A stretch of DNA of 64,000 nucleotides, taken from Vreelandella profundi. Lineage in GTDB: Bacteria > Pseudomonadota > Gammaproteobacteria > Pseudomonadales > Halomonadaceae. The position numbers and the translations under genes were made by a program. The notes beneath the pieces are model-generated. The model had not been told where the DNA came from. It saw only the letters and a program-made list of their open reading frames with translations, and did not search any database. This document shows positions 49,980-58,824 of the stretch, piece after piece; the first letter of the stretch is position 1; each line of letters opens with the position of its first letter. The stretch covers positions 1,798,001 through 1,862,000 of the forward strand of contig NZ_CP077941.1 of the NCBI RefSeq assembly GCF_019722725.1, in the 5' to 3' direction.

Positions 49980-50639
49980 TCATCTTGCCCTTTCGATTCG
50001 ACGTCTGAACCACGCACCTATTAACAGTAGCAATGCTAATGCGATCAGCGGTAGTACGACGTCGAACTGCAGCGCATTTTCTTCTTCAATAGCCTCTAAC
50101 GCACCGTAAATGGCGCTACTGTAAACGCCCCACTTCACGGACAAGCCTAGCGCCGCAGCTAACAGAAACGTTTTTAGCGATATGCCGCGCAACCCTGCTG
50201 CAAAATTAATCACCGAGTGTGGGAAGCCCGGCAATATTCTCAGCGCCGACTGGGTCATTAAATCGCTACGCCGCTCTAACGTCTGCATGACTTTTAACGT
50301 CAGCCCGCCGGGGTTCCAGCGTTTGCCTGCCCGCGCCGCTATTTTATAAGCGCCCAATGCACCGGCAACGCTACTGAGCGTGAGCATCATGGTTGCCATT
50401 AACGGTGGATAAAAAGGCGCAATCAACCATAGACCGATACTTCCGGGCAGCCCTATCGCTAGGGTCACTGCCATAATCAGCATTACTGAAACGATCACCG
50501 CAGGATGATGCGATGCTTGCGATGCCCACTGTTTAATCGCCATCAGATCAGGTGAACACCATAGCCACACATAAGCCAGCATGGCACAGCATGCAAAGCC
50601 AAGCGCCCAGCGCCACGCATGTCGCGGCGCTTTATTCAT
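49980..50639 (-). CDS. VTT-domain (TVP38/TMEM64-like) membrane protein
   Basis: A 219-residue inner membrane protein with about five hydrophobic segments. The family core is GLPGSIGLWLIAPFYPP, followed by LRILPGFPHSVINFAAGLRGIS (helix-turn element) and a C-terminal hydrophobic hairpin ending in basic residues RRRIERAR. VTT/DedA-related proteins are thought to move or scramble lipids; the substrate here is unknown. It overlaps the SRPBCC gene by eight bases and is coupled to it. Confidence 0.8.
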   Translation of the reverse strand: MNKAPRHAWRWALGFACCAMLAYVWLWCSPDLMAIKQWASQASHHPAVIVSVMLIMAVTLAIGLPGSIGLWLIAPFYPPLMATMMLTLSSVAGALGAYKIAARAGKRWNPGGLTLKVMQTLERRSDLMTQSALRILPGFPHSVINFAAGLRGISLKTFLLAAALGLSVKWGVYSSAIYGALEAIEEENALQFDVVLPLIALALLLLIGAWFRRRIERAR

Positions 50640-51048
50640 TGAGCCTTGCCTCTACACGCTCCAGAATCTGTCGGCTTATTTTTCCGACCAGCGGTTTAGC
50701 GGCTTTATTAACGGCTTTTTCCATTAGCCGATTGCGAATTTCATAGCTCAGCGTTAGCGCCACTTCAGTACCTTCGGGAACGCCTCTCAGCTGATAGCGA
50801 CCCTGATTCTTAACGCCGTCTAACGACTCCCAAGCGAGAACATTTGGGGGCTGAATATCAGTGACCTGCACGTCAAATGCCCAGTCCATGCCCACGGCGC
50901 GCACGTGCCACCGATAGCGATTCTCACCTAGAGAATCTATAGAGCGAATTAAATCTGAATAGTCAGCAAAGTCTTCTACACGGCGCAGCAGCTCAAACAC
51001 CCGCTCAGGTGATGCATTAACGATTTCACTGTGTTCAATGGTAGCCAT
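50632..51048 (-). CDS. SRPBCC family (Coq10/cyclase-like) lipid-binding protein
   Basis: A 138-residue START-type hydrophobic-pocket protein. The landmarks are IVNASPERVFELLRRVEDFADY at the N-terminus, a WHVRAVGMDWAFDVQVTD strand pair and the long C-terminal helix. It resembles the SRPBCC/polyketide cyclase group including Coq10-like proteins, yet it lacks specific active-site residues. AGAGGG precedes the ATG. It is paired with the downstream VTT membrane protein, so a shared lipid-related role is a fair guess. Confidence 0.8.
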   Translation of the reverse strand: MATIEHSEIVNASPERVFELLRRVEDFADYSDLIRSIDSLGENRYRWHVRAVGMDWAFDVQVTDIQPPNVLAWESLDGVKNQGRYQLRGVPEGTEVALTLSYEIRNRLMEKAVNKAAKPLVGKISRQILERVEARLNE

Positions 51049-51152
51049 TGGTTGCCCTCTAACAGTGTGGACGATTAGCGTAGCATGTTGATATTAATGC
51101 TGCCCGCCAACCCTGCATTTCGCTTAATTGTGCGCTAAAACTGGTCAGTTTA

Positions 51153-51197
51153 GCGGCGATTGCGTAAACTGCCGCCCTTCCGGACCGGACCCCGGAA
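51153..51197 (+). promoter_or_regulatory. Paired hairpins in the queC leader
   Basis: Two neighbouring inverted repeats: GCGGC/GCCGC (51153-51157 with 51171-51175) and TTCCGG/CCGGAA (51178-51183 with 51192-51197). They lie 60-100 bases before the queC start. They do not match the preQ1-I riboswitch pattern as I know it. A structured leader is possible. Confidence 0.4.
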
Positions 51198-51256
51198 CGC
51201 CGCAGCCGCTAATCACGGCCCGCGATCAATAAATTCTCCGACAAAGAGTATTTCTT

Positions 51257-51967
51257 ATGTCATCAACATCCTCACTGGCTGCTGACAGCGCCACGACCGT
51301 TGTTATCTATTCCGGCGGAATGGATTCTTACACCGTGCTTCACCGCGCGCTGCGTGAAGGGCTCAACGTCCATGCGCTGTCTTTCGACTACGGTCAGCGC
51401 CATGCACGCGAGCTCGATACGGCCCGACAAGTGTGTAACACGCTTGGGCTGCCTCATCAGGTTGTCGATATACGCGCCATCCATGGTTTAATCGATAACT
51501 CAGCCCTCACTAATCCAAACCAAGCCATGCCCCAGGGCGATTACGCCGAGAACAATCTTCGCTCAACCGTCGTGCCCAACCGTAATATGATTTTGATCTC
51601 GTTGGCGATTGCCAAGGCGTTGAATATTGGCGCTGAGCGAGTCGACTATGGTGCCCATGGTGGCGACCACATTCTTTACCCCGACTGCCGCCCTGAATTT
51701 GTTGACGCTATGAACCACGTAGCGGGCATTGCCAATTTTGAACCTGTACAGCTGCACGCCCCTTATCTTTCTTCCAGCAAGGCAGATATTCTGCGCGACG
51801 GCCTGGCCATGGGCTTAGATTATCGCCACACCTGGACGTGCTATGAAGGTAAAGAACTAGCCTGTGGCGTGTGTGGCAGCTGCACTGAACGACTCGCGGC
51901 CTTTGCCGCTAATGACGTGACGGACCCCCTCATCTACAGCGCAGATGCCGCAGCAGGTCAGCGCTGA
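51257..51967 (+). CDS. queC: 7-cyano-7-deazaguanine synthase
   Basis: A 236-residue ATP-using enzyme that converts 7-carboxy-7-deazaguanine to preQ0 for queuosine. The PP-loop is [11 protein letters not shown]. The C-terminal zinc site is formed by C-x8-C-x2-C-x2-C cysteines in [27 protein letters not shown]-type substrate residues appear as [15 protein letters not shown] precedes the ATG. It shares one base with queE, so the que genes are coupled. Length is normal (E. coli 231). Confidence 0.96.
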   Translation: MSSTSSLAADSATTVVIYSGGMDSYTVLHRALREGLNVHALSFDYGQRHARELDTARQVCNTLGLPHQVVDIRAIHGLIDNSALTNPNQAMPQGDYAENNLRSTVVPNRNMILISLAIAKALNIGAERVDYGAHGGDHILYPDCRPEFVDAMNHVAGIANFEPVQLHAPYLSSSKADILRDGLAMGLDYRHTWTCYEGKELACGVCGSCTERLAAFAANDVTDPLIYSADAAAGQR

Positions 51968-52611
51968 TGTATCACGTTAAAGAAGCCTTTTACACTCTTC
52001 AGGGCGAAGGCGCGCAAGCGGGCAGAGCTAGCGTATTTTGTCGCTTTAGCGGATGCAATCTTTGGTCAGGCCGGGAAGACGATCGCGCAACGGCAAAATG
52101 CACGTTCTGCGATACCGATTTTATCGGTACTAACGGCATTAATGGCGGAAAATTCGCGGACGCCAACGCCCTCGCTGAACACATTGTATCGCTGTGGCCC
52201 GATCTACAGGACAAGGCGACGCCCTACGTGGTATTTACCGGAGGCGAGCCGTTATTACAGCTTGATGAGGCGCTCATAGAGGCGCTACATAGCCATCGCT
52301 TTGAAGTGGCGGTAGAAACCAACGGCACCCTTGCACCGCCCGCTGGCATCGACTGGCTATGCGTGAGCCCAAAAGGCAACAATCCGCTGGCCGTTACGCA
52401 AGGAGACGAGTTAAAGCTGGTTTTCCCTCAAACTGATGCGCCTCCAGAGCAGTTTAGCGGCTTTAGATTCACTCACTTTTACCTACAGCCCATGGACCTT
52501 GCGCCGCTGAATCAAACCGCGTCTACCGTTGCCCAAGCAACCGCCTATTGCATGGCCAACCCTCAGTGGCGCCTATCGCTGCAAATACACAAATTAGCAG
52601 GTTTTGACTAA
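51967..52611 (+). CDS. queE: 7-carboxy-7-deazaguanine synthase (radical SAM)
   Basis: A 214-residue radical SAM enzyme that contracts the ring of carboxytetrahydropterin to 7-carboxy-7-deazaguanine. The iron-sulfur cysteines are Cys30, Cys45 and Cys48, in the CX14CX2C spacing of the gammaproteobacterial QueE type. Other markers are YTLQGEGAQAGRASVFCRF, FTGGEPLLQLD and VETNGTL. Start ATG overlaps the queC stop (TGATG). It shares one base with the next gene. Confidence 0.95.
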   Translation: MYHVKEAFYTLQGEGAQAGRASVFCRFSGCNLWSGREDDRATAKCTFCDTDFIGTNGINGGKFADANALAEHIVSLWPDLQDKATPYVVFTGGEPLLQLDEALIEALHSHRFEVAVETNGTLAPPAGIDWLCVSPKGNNPLAVTQGDELKLVFPQTDAPPEQFSGFRFTHFYLQPMDLAPLNQTASTVAQATAYCMANPQWRLSLQIHKLAGFD

Positions 52612-53456
52612 TGTCCTTATTCGTTCAACAACTGACGCATATCGACGTCTCTCTTTGGTGCCCCACGCAGGGATTGGTGGGCTGCAGCTGGCAAGTAGAC
52701 GCCATACTCGATGGCGAGCTCGGCGAAGACGGCATGCTGTTTGATTTTGGTGAAGTAAAACCGTGGATTAAACGCACGCTGGACAGCGGGTTAGACCACA
52801 CTCTGCTAGTGCCGACGCAGGCATCCGGCGTAAGCGTTACGGAATGCGCTGAAGGCATCTGCGTTAATACCACCACGCCTTACTCTATGGAGGTGCGCGG
52901 CCCTAAGGAAGCCTTTACTCTGCTGCCCTGGCCTGATATCACCGTGCCTCGCATAGCCGAGCACTTAAGCCAGATACTGACCGAACGGCGGCCTCACAAT
53001 GTCCATAGCGTTACGCTGACGCTCAGCGAAGAGGCCAATGAGGGCGCCTCGTATGGCTACAGCCACGGCCTCAAGCGCCATGCCGGCAACTGTCAGCGCA
53101 TTGCTCACGGGCATTGTTCACGGCTGTATATTTGGCAGCAAAATGAACGCCAGCCGCAGCTTGAACAGCAATGGTCGGATTGGCTAAATAACCGTTATTT
53201 ACTCGAACAGGCTGATATCGCCGCTCAGGATAGCGAGCGCCTTACCTGCCGCTATCAGTCCGCTCAAGGTGATTTTTCCATTACGCTGCCTCAGCAGCAG
53301 TGCGTAATATTGCCTGGCCCCACGACGGTGGAAAATATAGCGGCTTGGCTAGCGAAAAAAATTGCGACGCAAAGCGGGCAAGCAACGCGAGTCCAAGCAT
53401 TTGAAGGTATTAACAAAGGCGCAATTGCTATGTCTACGCCCAGCGTTACGGCATGA
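52611..53456 (+). CDS. Double-length 6-carboxytetrahydropterin synthase-like protein (QueD family)
   Basis: A 281-residue protein, more than twice the usual QueD length (about 120). It appears to contain two pterin-synthase T-folds. The N-terminal unit has DFGEVK (45-50), the Asp-His pair LDH (61-63) and a SEEANEGASYGY end, but HGH is replaced (GLVGC). The C-terminal unit has His157, Cys161 and H166-G167-H168 for zinc and catalysis plus the FEGINKGA end (264-271), yet lacks the Asp-His pair (DWLNNRYLL). So each half keeps what the other lost. As the active site of this family forms between subunits, one composite site per protein is plausible. The role in queuosine synthesis follows from its place after queC-queE. 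Confidence 0.85.
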   Translation: MSLFVQQLTHIDVSLWCPTQGLVGCSWQVDAILDGELGEDGMLFDFGEVKPWIKRTLDSGLDHTLLVPTQASGVSVTECAEGICVNTTTPYSMEVRGPKEAFTLLPWPDITVPRIAEHLSQILTERRPHNVHSVTLTLSEEANEGASYGYSHGLKRHAGNCQRIAHGHCSRLYIWQQNERQPQLEQQWSDWLNNRYLLEQADIAAQDSERLTCRYQSAQGDFSITLPQQQCVILPGPTTVENIAAWLAKKIATQSGQATRVQAFEGINKGAIAMSTPSVTA

Positions 53457-53710
53457 GTGAGGGCTGTCGTGCGGGGTGCGGCGCCTGCTGCATCGCGCCT
53501 TCCATCAGCTCTTATATTCCCGGCATGCCGTCAGGCAAACCGGCGGGCGTGAGGTGCGTACAGTTGGATGAGCATAACCTCTGTCGTCTATTTGGCGATC
53601 CTAGCCGACCCAGCGTTTGCGCACGCTTTAACTTTGATCTCAGCGTCTGTGGCGAGCACCGCGATGAGGCACTCGCCACACTGATTTGGTTAGAACAAAG
53701 CACCAGTTAA
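53453..53710 (+). CDS. YkgJ-type cysteine cluster protein
   Basis: An 85-residue protein with eight cysteines. The N-terminal CRAGCGACC pattern, C35 region (RCVQLDEHNLCRLFGD) and VCARFNFDLSVCGEH match the YkgJ zinc/iron-chelating cluster family. Function is unknown; metal binding is likely. The ATG overlaps the stop of the queD-like gene (ATGA), so it belongs to the que operon. Short but complete, as in relatives. Confidence 0.87.
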   Translation: MSEGCRAGCGACCIAPSISSYIPGMPSGKPAGVRCVQLDEHNLCRLFGDPSRPSVCARFNFDLSVCGEHRDEALATLIWLEQSTS

Positions 53711-53711
53711 C

Positions 53712-53728
53712 GCGGCGAGGCTCGCCGC
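53712..53728. terminator. Short hairpin at a convergent gene junction
   Basis: GCGGCGA and TCGCCGC pair around three bases between the YkgJ gene (plus) and the large regulator gene (minus). There is no T-tract on either side, so termination is uncertain. Confidence 0.4.
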
Positions 53729-56700
53729 TAACTTTCCGCATCCACCAGAATAGGCGCGCGGCGGTCTAGTAAGCTGACCCAGCGCGTCAGCACTGGCGCA
53801 TCGCTATGGCTGACCTCGCTCAATAAGCGTCTAAAGCTGTCTTTAACCTGCTGATCATTAGGCTCAATGTGCGTCAGCCATAGCTCTAAGGCCGCCAGCT
53901 CCTGGTGACGATTACCATGCTCTCTAGACTGGCTAATAGCCATTTCTGCAAGTGCTTTCACCTCATGAGCCGGATACTCAAGCAAGCTACGCACTTTCGC
54001 CAGCTGGGTGGCAAGCTCAGGTAAAAAGAGCGTTGTGCGCTCACGGGCAATCACCAGGCACTGCTCAAGATAATCTTCAGCAGCGCTTAATTCACCCAGT
54101 TCAATACAAGCGTCGGAATACCAGAATGACGGCCGCTGATAGCGGTCGCGTCCATTGAGCTCGGCCATTTGATCCAAACTGTCGCGAATATGCGCTAACC
54201 CTGCAGTGTCTCCCACCAGCGCTCGCTGCCAGCCAAGCACGCTCTGTGCAGAAATCTGCCACAGCTGCAGGTCTGGTGTAGCGGTCATGGCCGCTGCCCG
54301 CTCGGCGTGACGTGCGGCTAAATGTACGTGACCTATTTGGCGGTAAAGCGACGCGGCGAACAGCAGAGCCATCGCCAACGTCCCCGGATGAGCAATCTTT
54401 TCAGCCAAACGAATGGCGGCGGAAACTTGCCGCTCGGCGCGTTGATAATCGCCGCGCAGACACAGCGCCCAGCCTTGAAAACAGGCGGCTGAAACCTGCG
54501 GATGATCAGAGAAAGGCAGCCACTCAATCATCATCTGCGCATTGAGGGGATCAATCTCATCTAAATGATCGTGCGCCTGCTGAATACGCCCTGCCCAATA
54601 CTCGCAATTGGCGCGTGCGTAATCCGCCAAACGGCGATAGCGTGGGTCTTCAAGGCGTGTGGCAATATCCGCAAGCGTTGAAGCCAATGCAAACGCGTCC
54701 GCATGGGCGTAGCGCTGGCTGCGCCCTACCCACAGCCCCCACTTAACTAAGAATATCTGCTCTAAATCTTCAGGATCTTCTAAGCTATCAATGCCTGATT
54801 CACGCAGCAGCTCACGGGCGCGCACAAAGCTCTCATGGGCGATCGGTGAACCGTGCCCCTCTAATGAGAACGCCGCTTGGCCACGCACGGTCAGCAGGCT
54901 CACCTCACGCTCAATTTCGTGCTCTACGTGACGTAAACTGGCTAGGCCAGCATCGGCCATACGCATCGCGGTACGATTAGCGCTCACTTTAAGCGCCTCC
55001 CGAGACGCCAATTCAAAATAGCGGGCGCCGCGAGCATAGTGGCCGCTACGACGCAGATGCGTTGCAAAATCGCCGGGATGGCGGCTAATCCACACCGGGA
55101 AGCGCTCCTCAATTAGGGTCACTACCTGCTGGTGTAGTTTGACACGCACATCCCGCGGACAAGAAAGATAGGCCGCCTCCTGAAGCAGCTGATGGCTAAA
55201 CTGATACTCGTGCACACCGCCATCATTCTCAACCGGTTCGACAATTTCTAGCTGCCGCATATGTTCAAGTGCCTGGCTGAGGCGCGCTTTATCCCAACCG
55301 CTGCATTCAAGCAGGAAGTCCAGCCTGAAGCGCTTGCCAAGCACGGCAGAAACATGGGCAATCTCGCGATCACCTTCGAGCTGATCAATCCGACTGGCCA
55401 ACAATCCCAACAACCCCTTGGGCAGCTCATCAAAATGAACGCTGCGCCCCTCTCGACGATCCATATCCAGGCGGCGGCAAATCTCCTGCATATAAAGCGG
55501 TACGCCATCGCAGCGCTCTATAATTTGATTACGCAGTCGCGGGCTTAGATGGATACGGTAGCGGCGGGAAAGCTGAGACAACAGCCGTGATGATTGCAGC
55601 GCATCAAGATTGCCCAGGCTAATTTTCTGATCCCAATGCAGCTTCACCGGTAGCGCATCACGCCCATGGTGGCTAGCCACCAGCATAAAGGCGGTATTAA
55701 TCGGCAGGCGCGCCTGTAGGCCAGAGAGCACTTTAAAGGAAGGCTCGTCTAGCCACTGCAGATCGTCGATCATCAGCACCAGCGTGCGTGTTTCTGCCTG
55801 GTGCTCAATTAAACGGTGCAGCAGCATGACGACCAGCTCTACGGCTTCACCGCTTTGCGCCAGCTGAGTAATCTCTTGCACCTCATGCACGCCGAGCGCT
55901 TCTTCCAGCAGGTGCTGACGATCAGCCTCTAGAGGATCTAATGCTAGCGTTATTTGTAGCGCCTGAATGGTCTCTACCGTTAATGGCTGCTTCAGATACC
56001 AGCTGACCAGCGTACGGGCGACACCGTAGGCATCAAGTGCTGACATGCGCGTCGTGGGCTGCCAGCAGATAGCCGCATCGCGGCTAAGCTCCAGTTGGCG
56101 AAAGCCCACCATGAGCGCAGATTTACCCATGCCCGAGGGCCCGCGAACTAGTACGCTTTGACGCAAGCCAATACCGGCCCGGGCTAATGCATCGCGCAGC
56201 GTGCGCAGTGCGGTTTCGCGACCCACTAAACTGGGCGGCAGCGCATCGCGGCCACCTTCATTTTGCCCCAGCACCAGCGCGCGCAATCGGACACGGCCAT
56301 CGCTGGCCATCAAACGAGACACTAACCGAGGCTGAAGATCGAGTGCCGGTGGCATGTGCTGGCTCGCCTCTTGGGAGATAACCAGCTCACTGCCTTCAGC
56401 CGCACTCATCAGCTCCAGCGACATTTGAGTGACTTGGCCCAGCGGGTCAGCTAATTGGCGCTCGGGCAAATAAATCACTCGCCCGCTGTTTAAACCAGCG
56501 GCCAGTTCAAATTGCGGTACGCTGCCCTCACCCGCCCAGTGACGAACGCTTTCTAACGGCAGCGCCTGACGGCAATGCTCATAAAGCGCGACTAATTCAG
56601 CCAGCTGGTGTGCTGGGCCATGGGTGCCAAAACAGGCTAAACCTAAACCACCGGTCGCGCCTGGCAGCCAGAAACCGCCTAAATGGCGACACTGCTGCTC

Positions 56701-57636
56701 TAGCCAGCGTAAAAGCTCTAGCTGTAGCGCAAGGCAGTTACGCATCGCCGCACGGTCCTGCCAATCCCCTTTTAAGCGCAGCCGAATAGCCATCACCGAT
56801 AGCTGACGAAGCTCAATTTCATCTTCACGCAGTGGTTTGCTGTCAACTGCCAGCGCGCGCGAAAAAGCGCCCTGGGGACTCATCAAGCGCGCGTCGTGAT
56901 GGCCGTCAGACCAAAAGCTTGCCAGCTGTACAAAGCTGGGTTCTGGCTGCTGCCCGGACAGCGCCAATAGCTGCAAATAGCTATTATAGTGCTCATGGGC
57001 AGCGGCCATTTTGTTCTGCTCAGCCAACTGGCGAACCAAGCGCTCGTGAAACGGACCATAGCCGGAAAAGCGGCTCACCAGTGCTTCTAATATAGCGCCT
57101 GGCAAGTCAGCGTGAGCCTCAAGTACCTGCTCGGCGAAACGAACCACGCGCTGACGCCATTCATTACGTACCTGCACTAGCCAGCGCTGAAACTCACTAC
57201 AGCTCGACAGCTGCAGCTCTTCAATCAGATCGCCTTGATAGCAACCCATCAGTGCCTCAAGAGTCTCTAAATCTCGCGGACCCTCAAGCAGTTGCTGCAG
57301 GGTGTGCAAATCCACCTGCCAGTTTGCCGGCAGTTGAAAGGCAATCGCTTGACGAGACACGCTTAACACCTGATCAGCGCTCTCACCAAGCGACTGGCGT
57401 AAACAGTGCAGCGCATGACGCAAATTAGTTCTACCGGAAGAAAGTCCTTGGTCGGGCCAAAGAAGCTCTGCTAGCGCCGCCCGATTAACCGGCTGGCGAT
57501 GCAGCAGCAGATAAACGAGCAGGGCTTTGACTTTGTCGTAGCTAAAATGGGTTAACGCATCCTCGCCTTGAGTGAGCGAAAAATGGCCGAAAAGAGTTAA
57601 TTGATCAGTCTCACGAGCATCGCGCATGATAGACAT
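53728..57636 (-). CDS. Large SARP-type transcriptional regulator with AAA ATPase and helical repeats
   Basis: A 1302-residue protein. An OmpR-like winged helix of the SARP type (about 12-105, KVKALLVYLLLHRQPVNRAA) is followed by a bacterial activation domain (about 110-235). Residues 275-425 resemble a degenerate class III nucleotide cyclase (GLGLACFG, LAAGLNSGRVI, MSLELMSAAEGSELVIS) without clear metal-binding aspartates. The ATPase has SLVGRETALRTL, Walker A GPSGMGKS (499-506) and Walker B LVLMIDDLQW (619-628). The last 500 residues look like tetratricopeptide-type repeats (CLRGDYQRAERQVSAAIRLAEK). No C-terminal LuxR helix-turn-helix is seen. Start at the first ATG; another three codons on has AGGA 8 bases upstream. 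Likely cotranscribed with miaE (21-base gap). Its targets are unknown. Confidence 0.85.
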   Translation of the reverse strand: MSIMRDARETDQLTLFGHFSLTQGEDALTHFSYDKVKALLVYLLLHRQPVNRAALAELLWPDQGLSSGRTNLRHALHCLRQSLGESADQVLSVSRQAIAFQLPANWQVDLHTLQQLLEGPRDLETLEALMGCYQGDLIEELQLSSCSEFQRWLVQVRNEWRQRVVRFAEQVLEAHADLPGAILEALVSRFSGYGPFHERLVRQLAEQNKMAAAHEHYNSYLQLLALSGQQPEPSFVQLASFWSDGHHDARLMSPQGAFSRALAVDSKPLREDEIELRQLSVMAIRLRLKGDWQDRAAMRNCLALQLELLRWLEQQCRHLGGFWLPGATGGLGLACFGTHGPAHQLAELVALYEHCRQALPLESVRHWAGEGSVPQFELAAGLNSGRVIYLPERQLADPLGQVTQMSLELMSAAEGSELVISQEASQHMPPALDLQPRLVSRLMASDGRVRLRALVLGQNEGGRDALPPSLVGRETALRTLRDALARAGIGLRQSVLVRGPSGMGKSALMVGFRQLELSRDAAICWQPTTRMSALDAYGVARTLVSWYLKQPLTVETIQALQITLALDPLEADRQHLLEEALGVHEVQEITQLAQSGEAVELVVMLLHRLIEHQAETRTLVLMIDDLQWLDEPSFKVLSGLQARLPINTAFMLVASHHGRDALPVKLHWDQKISLGNLDALQSSRLLSQLSRRYRIHLSPRLRNQIIERCDGVPLYMQEICRRLDMDRREGRSVHFDELPKGLLGLLASRIDQLEGDREIAHVSAVLGKRFRLDFLLECSGWDKARLSQALEHMRQLEIVEPVENDGGVHEYQFSHQLLQEAAYLSCPRDVRVKLHQQVVTLIEERFPVWISRHPGDFATHLRRSGHYARGARYFELASREALKVSANRTAMRMADAGLASLRHVEHEIEREVSLLTVRGQAAFSLEGHGSPIAHESFVRARELLRESGIDSLEDPEDLEQIFLVKWGLWVGRSQRYAHADAFALASTLADIATRLEDPRYRRLADYARANCEYWAGRIQQAHDHLDEIDPLNAQMMIEWLPFSDHPQVSAACFQGWALCLRGDYQRAERQVSAAIRLAEKIAHPGTLAMALLFAASLYRQIGHVHLAARHAERAAAMTATPDLQLWQISAQSVLGWQRALVGDTAGLAHIRDSLDQMAELNGRDRYQRPSFWYSDACIELGELSAAEDYLEQCLVIARERTTLFLPELATQLAKVRSLLEYPAHEVKALAEMAISQSREHGNRHQELAALELWLTHIEPNDQQVKDSFRRLLSEVSHSDAPVLTRWVSLLDRRAPILVDAES

Positions 57637-57657
57637 CCTGCCTAGGCTAGTAGCGGC

Positions 57658-58314
57658 TTAAGCGGGCACACCGCTATGAAAACGAAAAGCCGTATCGGGC
57701 GAAGTAATCAGCTCCGCTTCACGCGCCACAAAAAATGCGATTCGATCATCGATTGAATTCGATGTTTGCTGTCGAGCCAGCATTAGATAATCTTCAAAAT
57801 GACGACCTTCTGACTTCACCAGCGTGCGATAAAACTTGGCAAGCTCTTCATCTAAATAGGGAATTAAACAAGCAAAGCGCTCGCAGCTACGTGCTTCAAT
57901 CAGTGCCCCGATAATGAGTACATCGATCAAACGCTCGGGGTCATTGCTGCGCAAATGCCGCCGAAGTCCCTCAGCGTAGCGGGAGGCCGTTAAATGCTGA
58001 TAGGCCACTCCTCTCGATTCCATTAACGAAATCACTTGTTCAAAATGCAGCAGCTCTTCACGCGCCAGCTGCGACATTTTGCTAAGCAGCAGCGGCTGAT
58101 CAACGTAGCGATATAGCAGGCTCATTGCCGTCGATGCGGCTTTTTTTTCACACTGCGCATGGTCAATCAAGAGCGTTTCAGGATGTTCGATCGCCCATTG
58201 TAGCCACGCGACAGGCGTGGCACAGGCTAGGAACTGATTGAGGCTTTCAGGCAGAAGATCATCGGCTCTAAGCCCATGAGGGGCGGCCTGCAAAGCACTT
58301 AACTGTATCGACAT
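57658..58314 (-). CDS. miaE: tRNA-(ms2io6A)-hydroxylase MiaE
   Basis: A 218-residue non-haem di-iron enzyme that hydroxylates the isopentenyl group of ms2i6A37 in tRNAs reading U-starting codons. The four-helix di-iron ligands are visible: an early Glu in HAQCEKKAAS, EELLHFEQV (Glu-x-x-His), a Glu in IEARSCERF, and SEGRHFEDY (second Glu-x-x-His). The start ATG at complement 58312-58314 gives the family-like N-terminus; the ribosome site is weak (GGTGG), and earlier in-frame codons add an unrelated hydrophobic stretch. It is the first gene of a likely pair with the large regulator. Confidence 0.9.
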   Translation of the reverse strand: MSIQLSALQAAPHGLRADDLLPESLNQFLACATPVAWLQWAIEHPETLLIDHAQCEKKAASTAMSLLYRYVDQPLLLSKMSQLAREELLHFEQVISLMESRGVAYQHLTASRYAEGLRRHLRSNDPERLIDVLIIGALIEARSCERFACLIPYLDEELAKFYRTLVKSEGRHFEDYLMLARQQTSNSIDDRIAFFVAREAELITSPDTAFRFHSGVPA

Positions 58315-58655
58315 AACACAACCACCGACCCCACGTATCATTATGATGAAGCACATAAGCGCTTGGCGCTTAGTTCCCTGAGACTTACTTAGCACGCTTA
58401 CTTGCATTGCTCCTGACTAATATAGTGAAGAGCTCAAAAATGCTCCACGTCTTTTATTAGCGCATCAATAGCCCGTAGCGGCTCAGCCCATGGTAACGCG
58501 CTGTAACAACAATCACACCCGCCAAGCGACTATGCTGTCGCCAAAAAATGCAAAAAAGCGCTTCTTTTAAGGCTTAGAAGGTTAATTAAACATGCTTTTG
58601 TTAGTTACCGTCGAAACATCAGGACAAAGTACAAGTGCCTGTTCTGCTTGCTAGC

Positions 58656-58684
58656 TTAACATTGTCGACAGTTTGTCGTAGAAT
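58656..58684 (+). promoter_or_regulatory. Probable acnB promoter
   Basis: TTAACA (58656-58661) and TAGAAT (58679-58684) are 17 bases apart; each matches the sigma-70 consensus in five of six bases. The start of acnB is about 135 bases downstream, leaving a leader that contains three ACCGTGCA repeats (58751-58779). The remaining sequence from 58315 to 58655 between miaE and this promoter shows no gene. Confidence 0.7.
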
Positions 58685-58750
58685 CTCAGCCATCCAAGCA
58701 GACGCTGTTTGTCAAGCGTGCACCACATGCGATCGGCCACACTTTTTAAC

Positions 58751-58779
58751 ACCGTGCAGCTAACACCGTGCACCGTGCA
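58751..58779 (+). repeat. ACCGTGCA repeats in the acnB leader
   Basis: Three copies of ACCGTGCA (58751-58758, 58765-58772, 58772-58779, the last two sharing one base) lie in the presumed untranslated leader 46-74 bases before the start codon. Confidence 0.6.
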
Positions 58780-58824
58780 GACCGTTACCATGAAAATGAA
58801 AAAAGCAAATGAGAGGGCCCCAAC

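Noticed and set aside
51049..51256. preQ1-I riboswitch before queC
   Set aside because: The loop and A-rich tail pattern of preQ1-I could not be found; only two simple hairpins are visible.
53728..57636. LuxR/MalT-type regulator
   Set aside because: There is no C-terminal LuxR helix-turn-helix; DNA binding is predicted at the N-terminus, so SARP type fits better.
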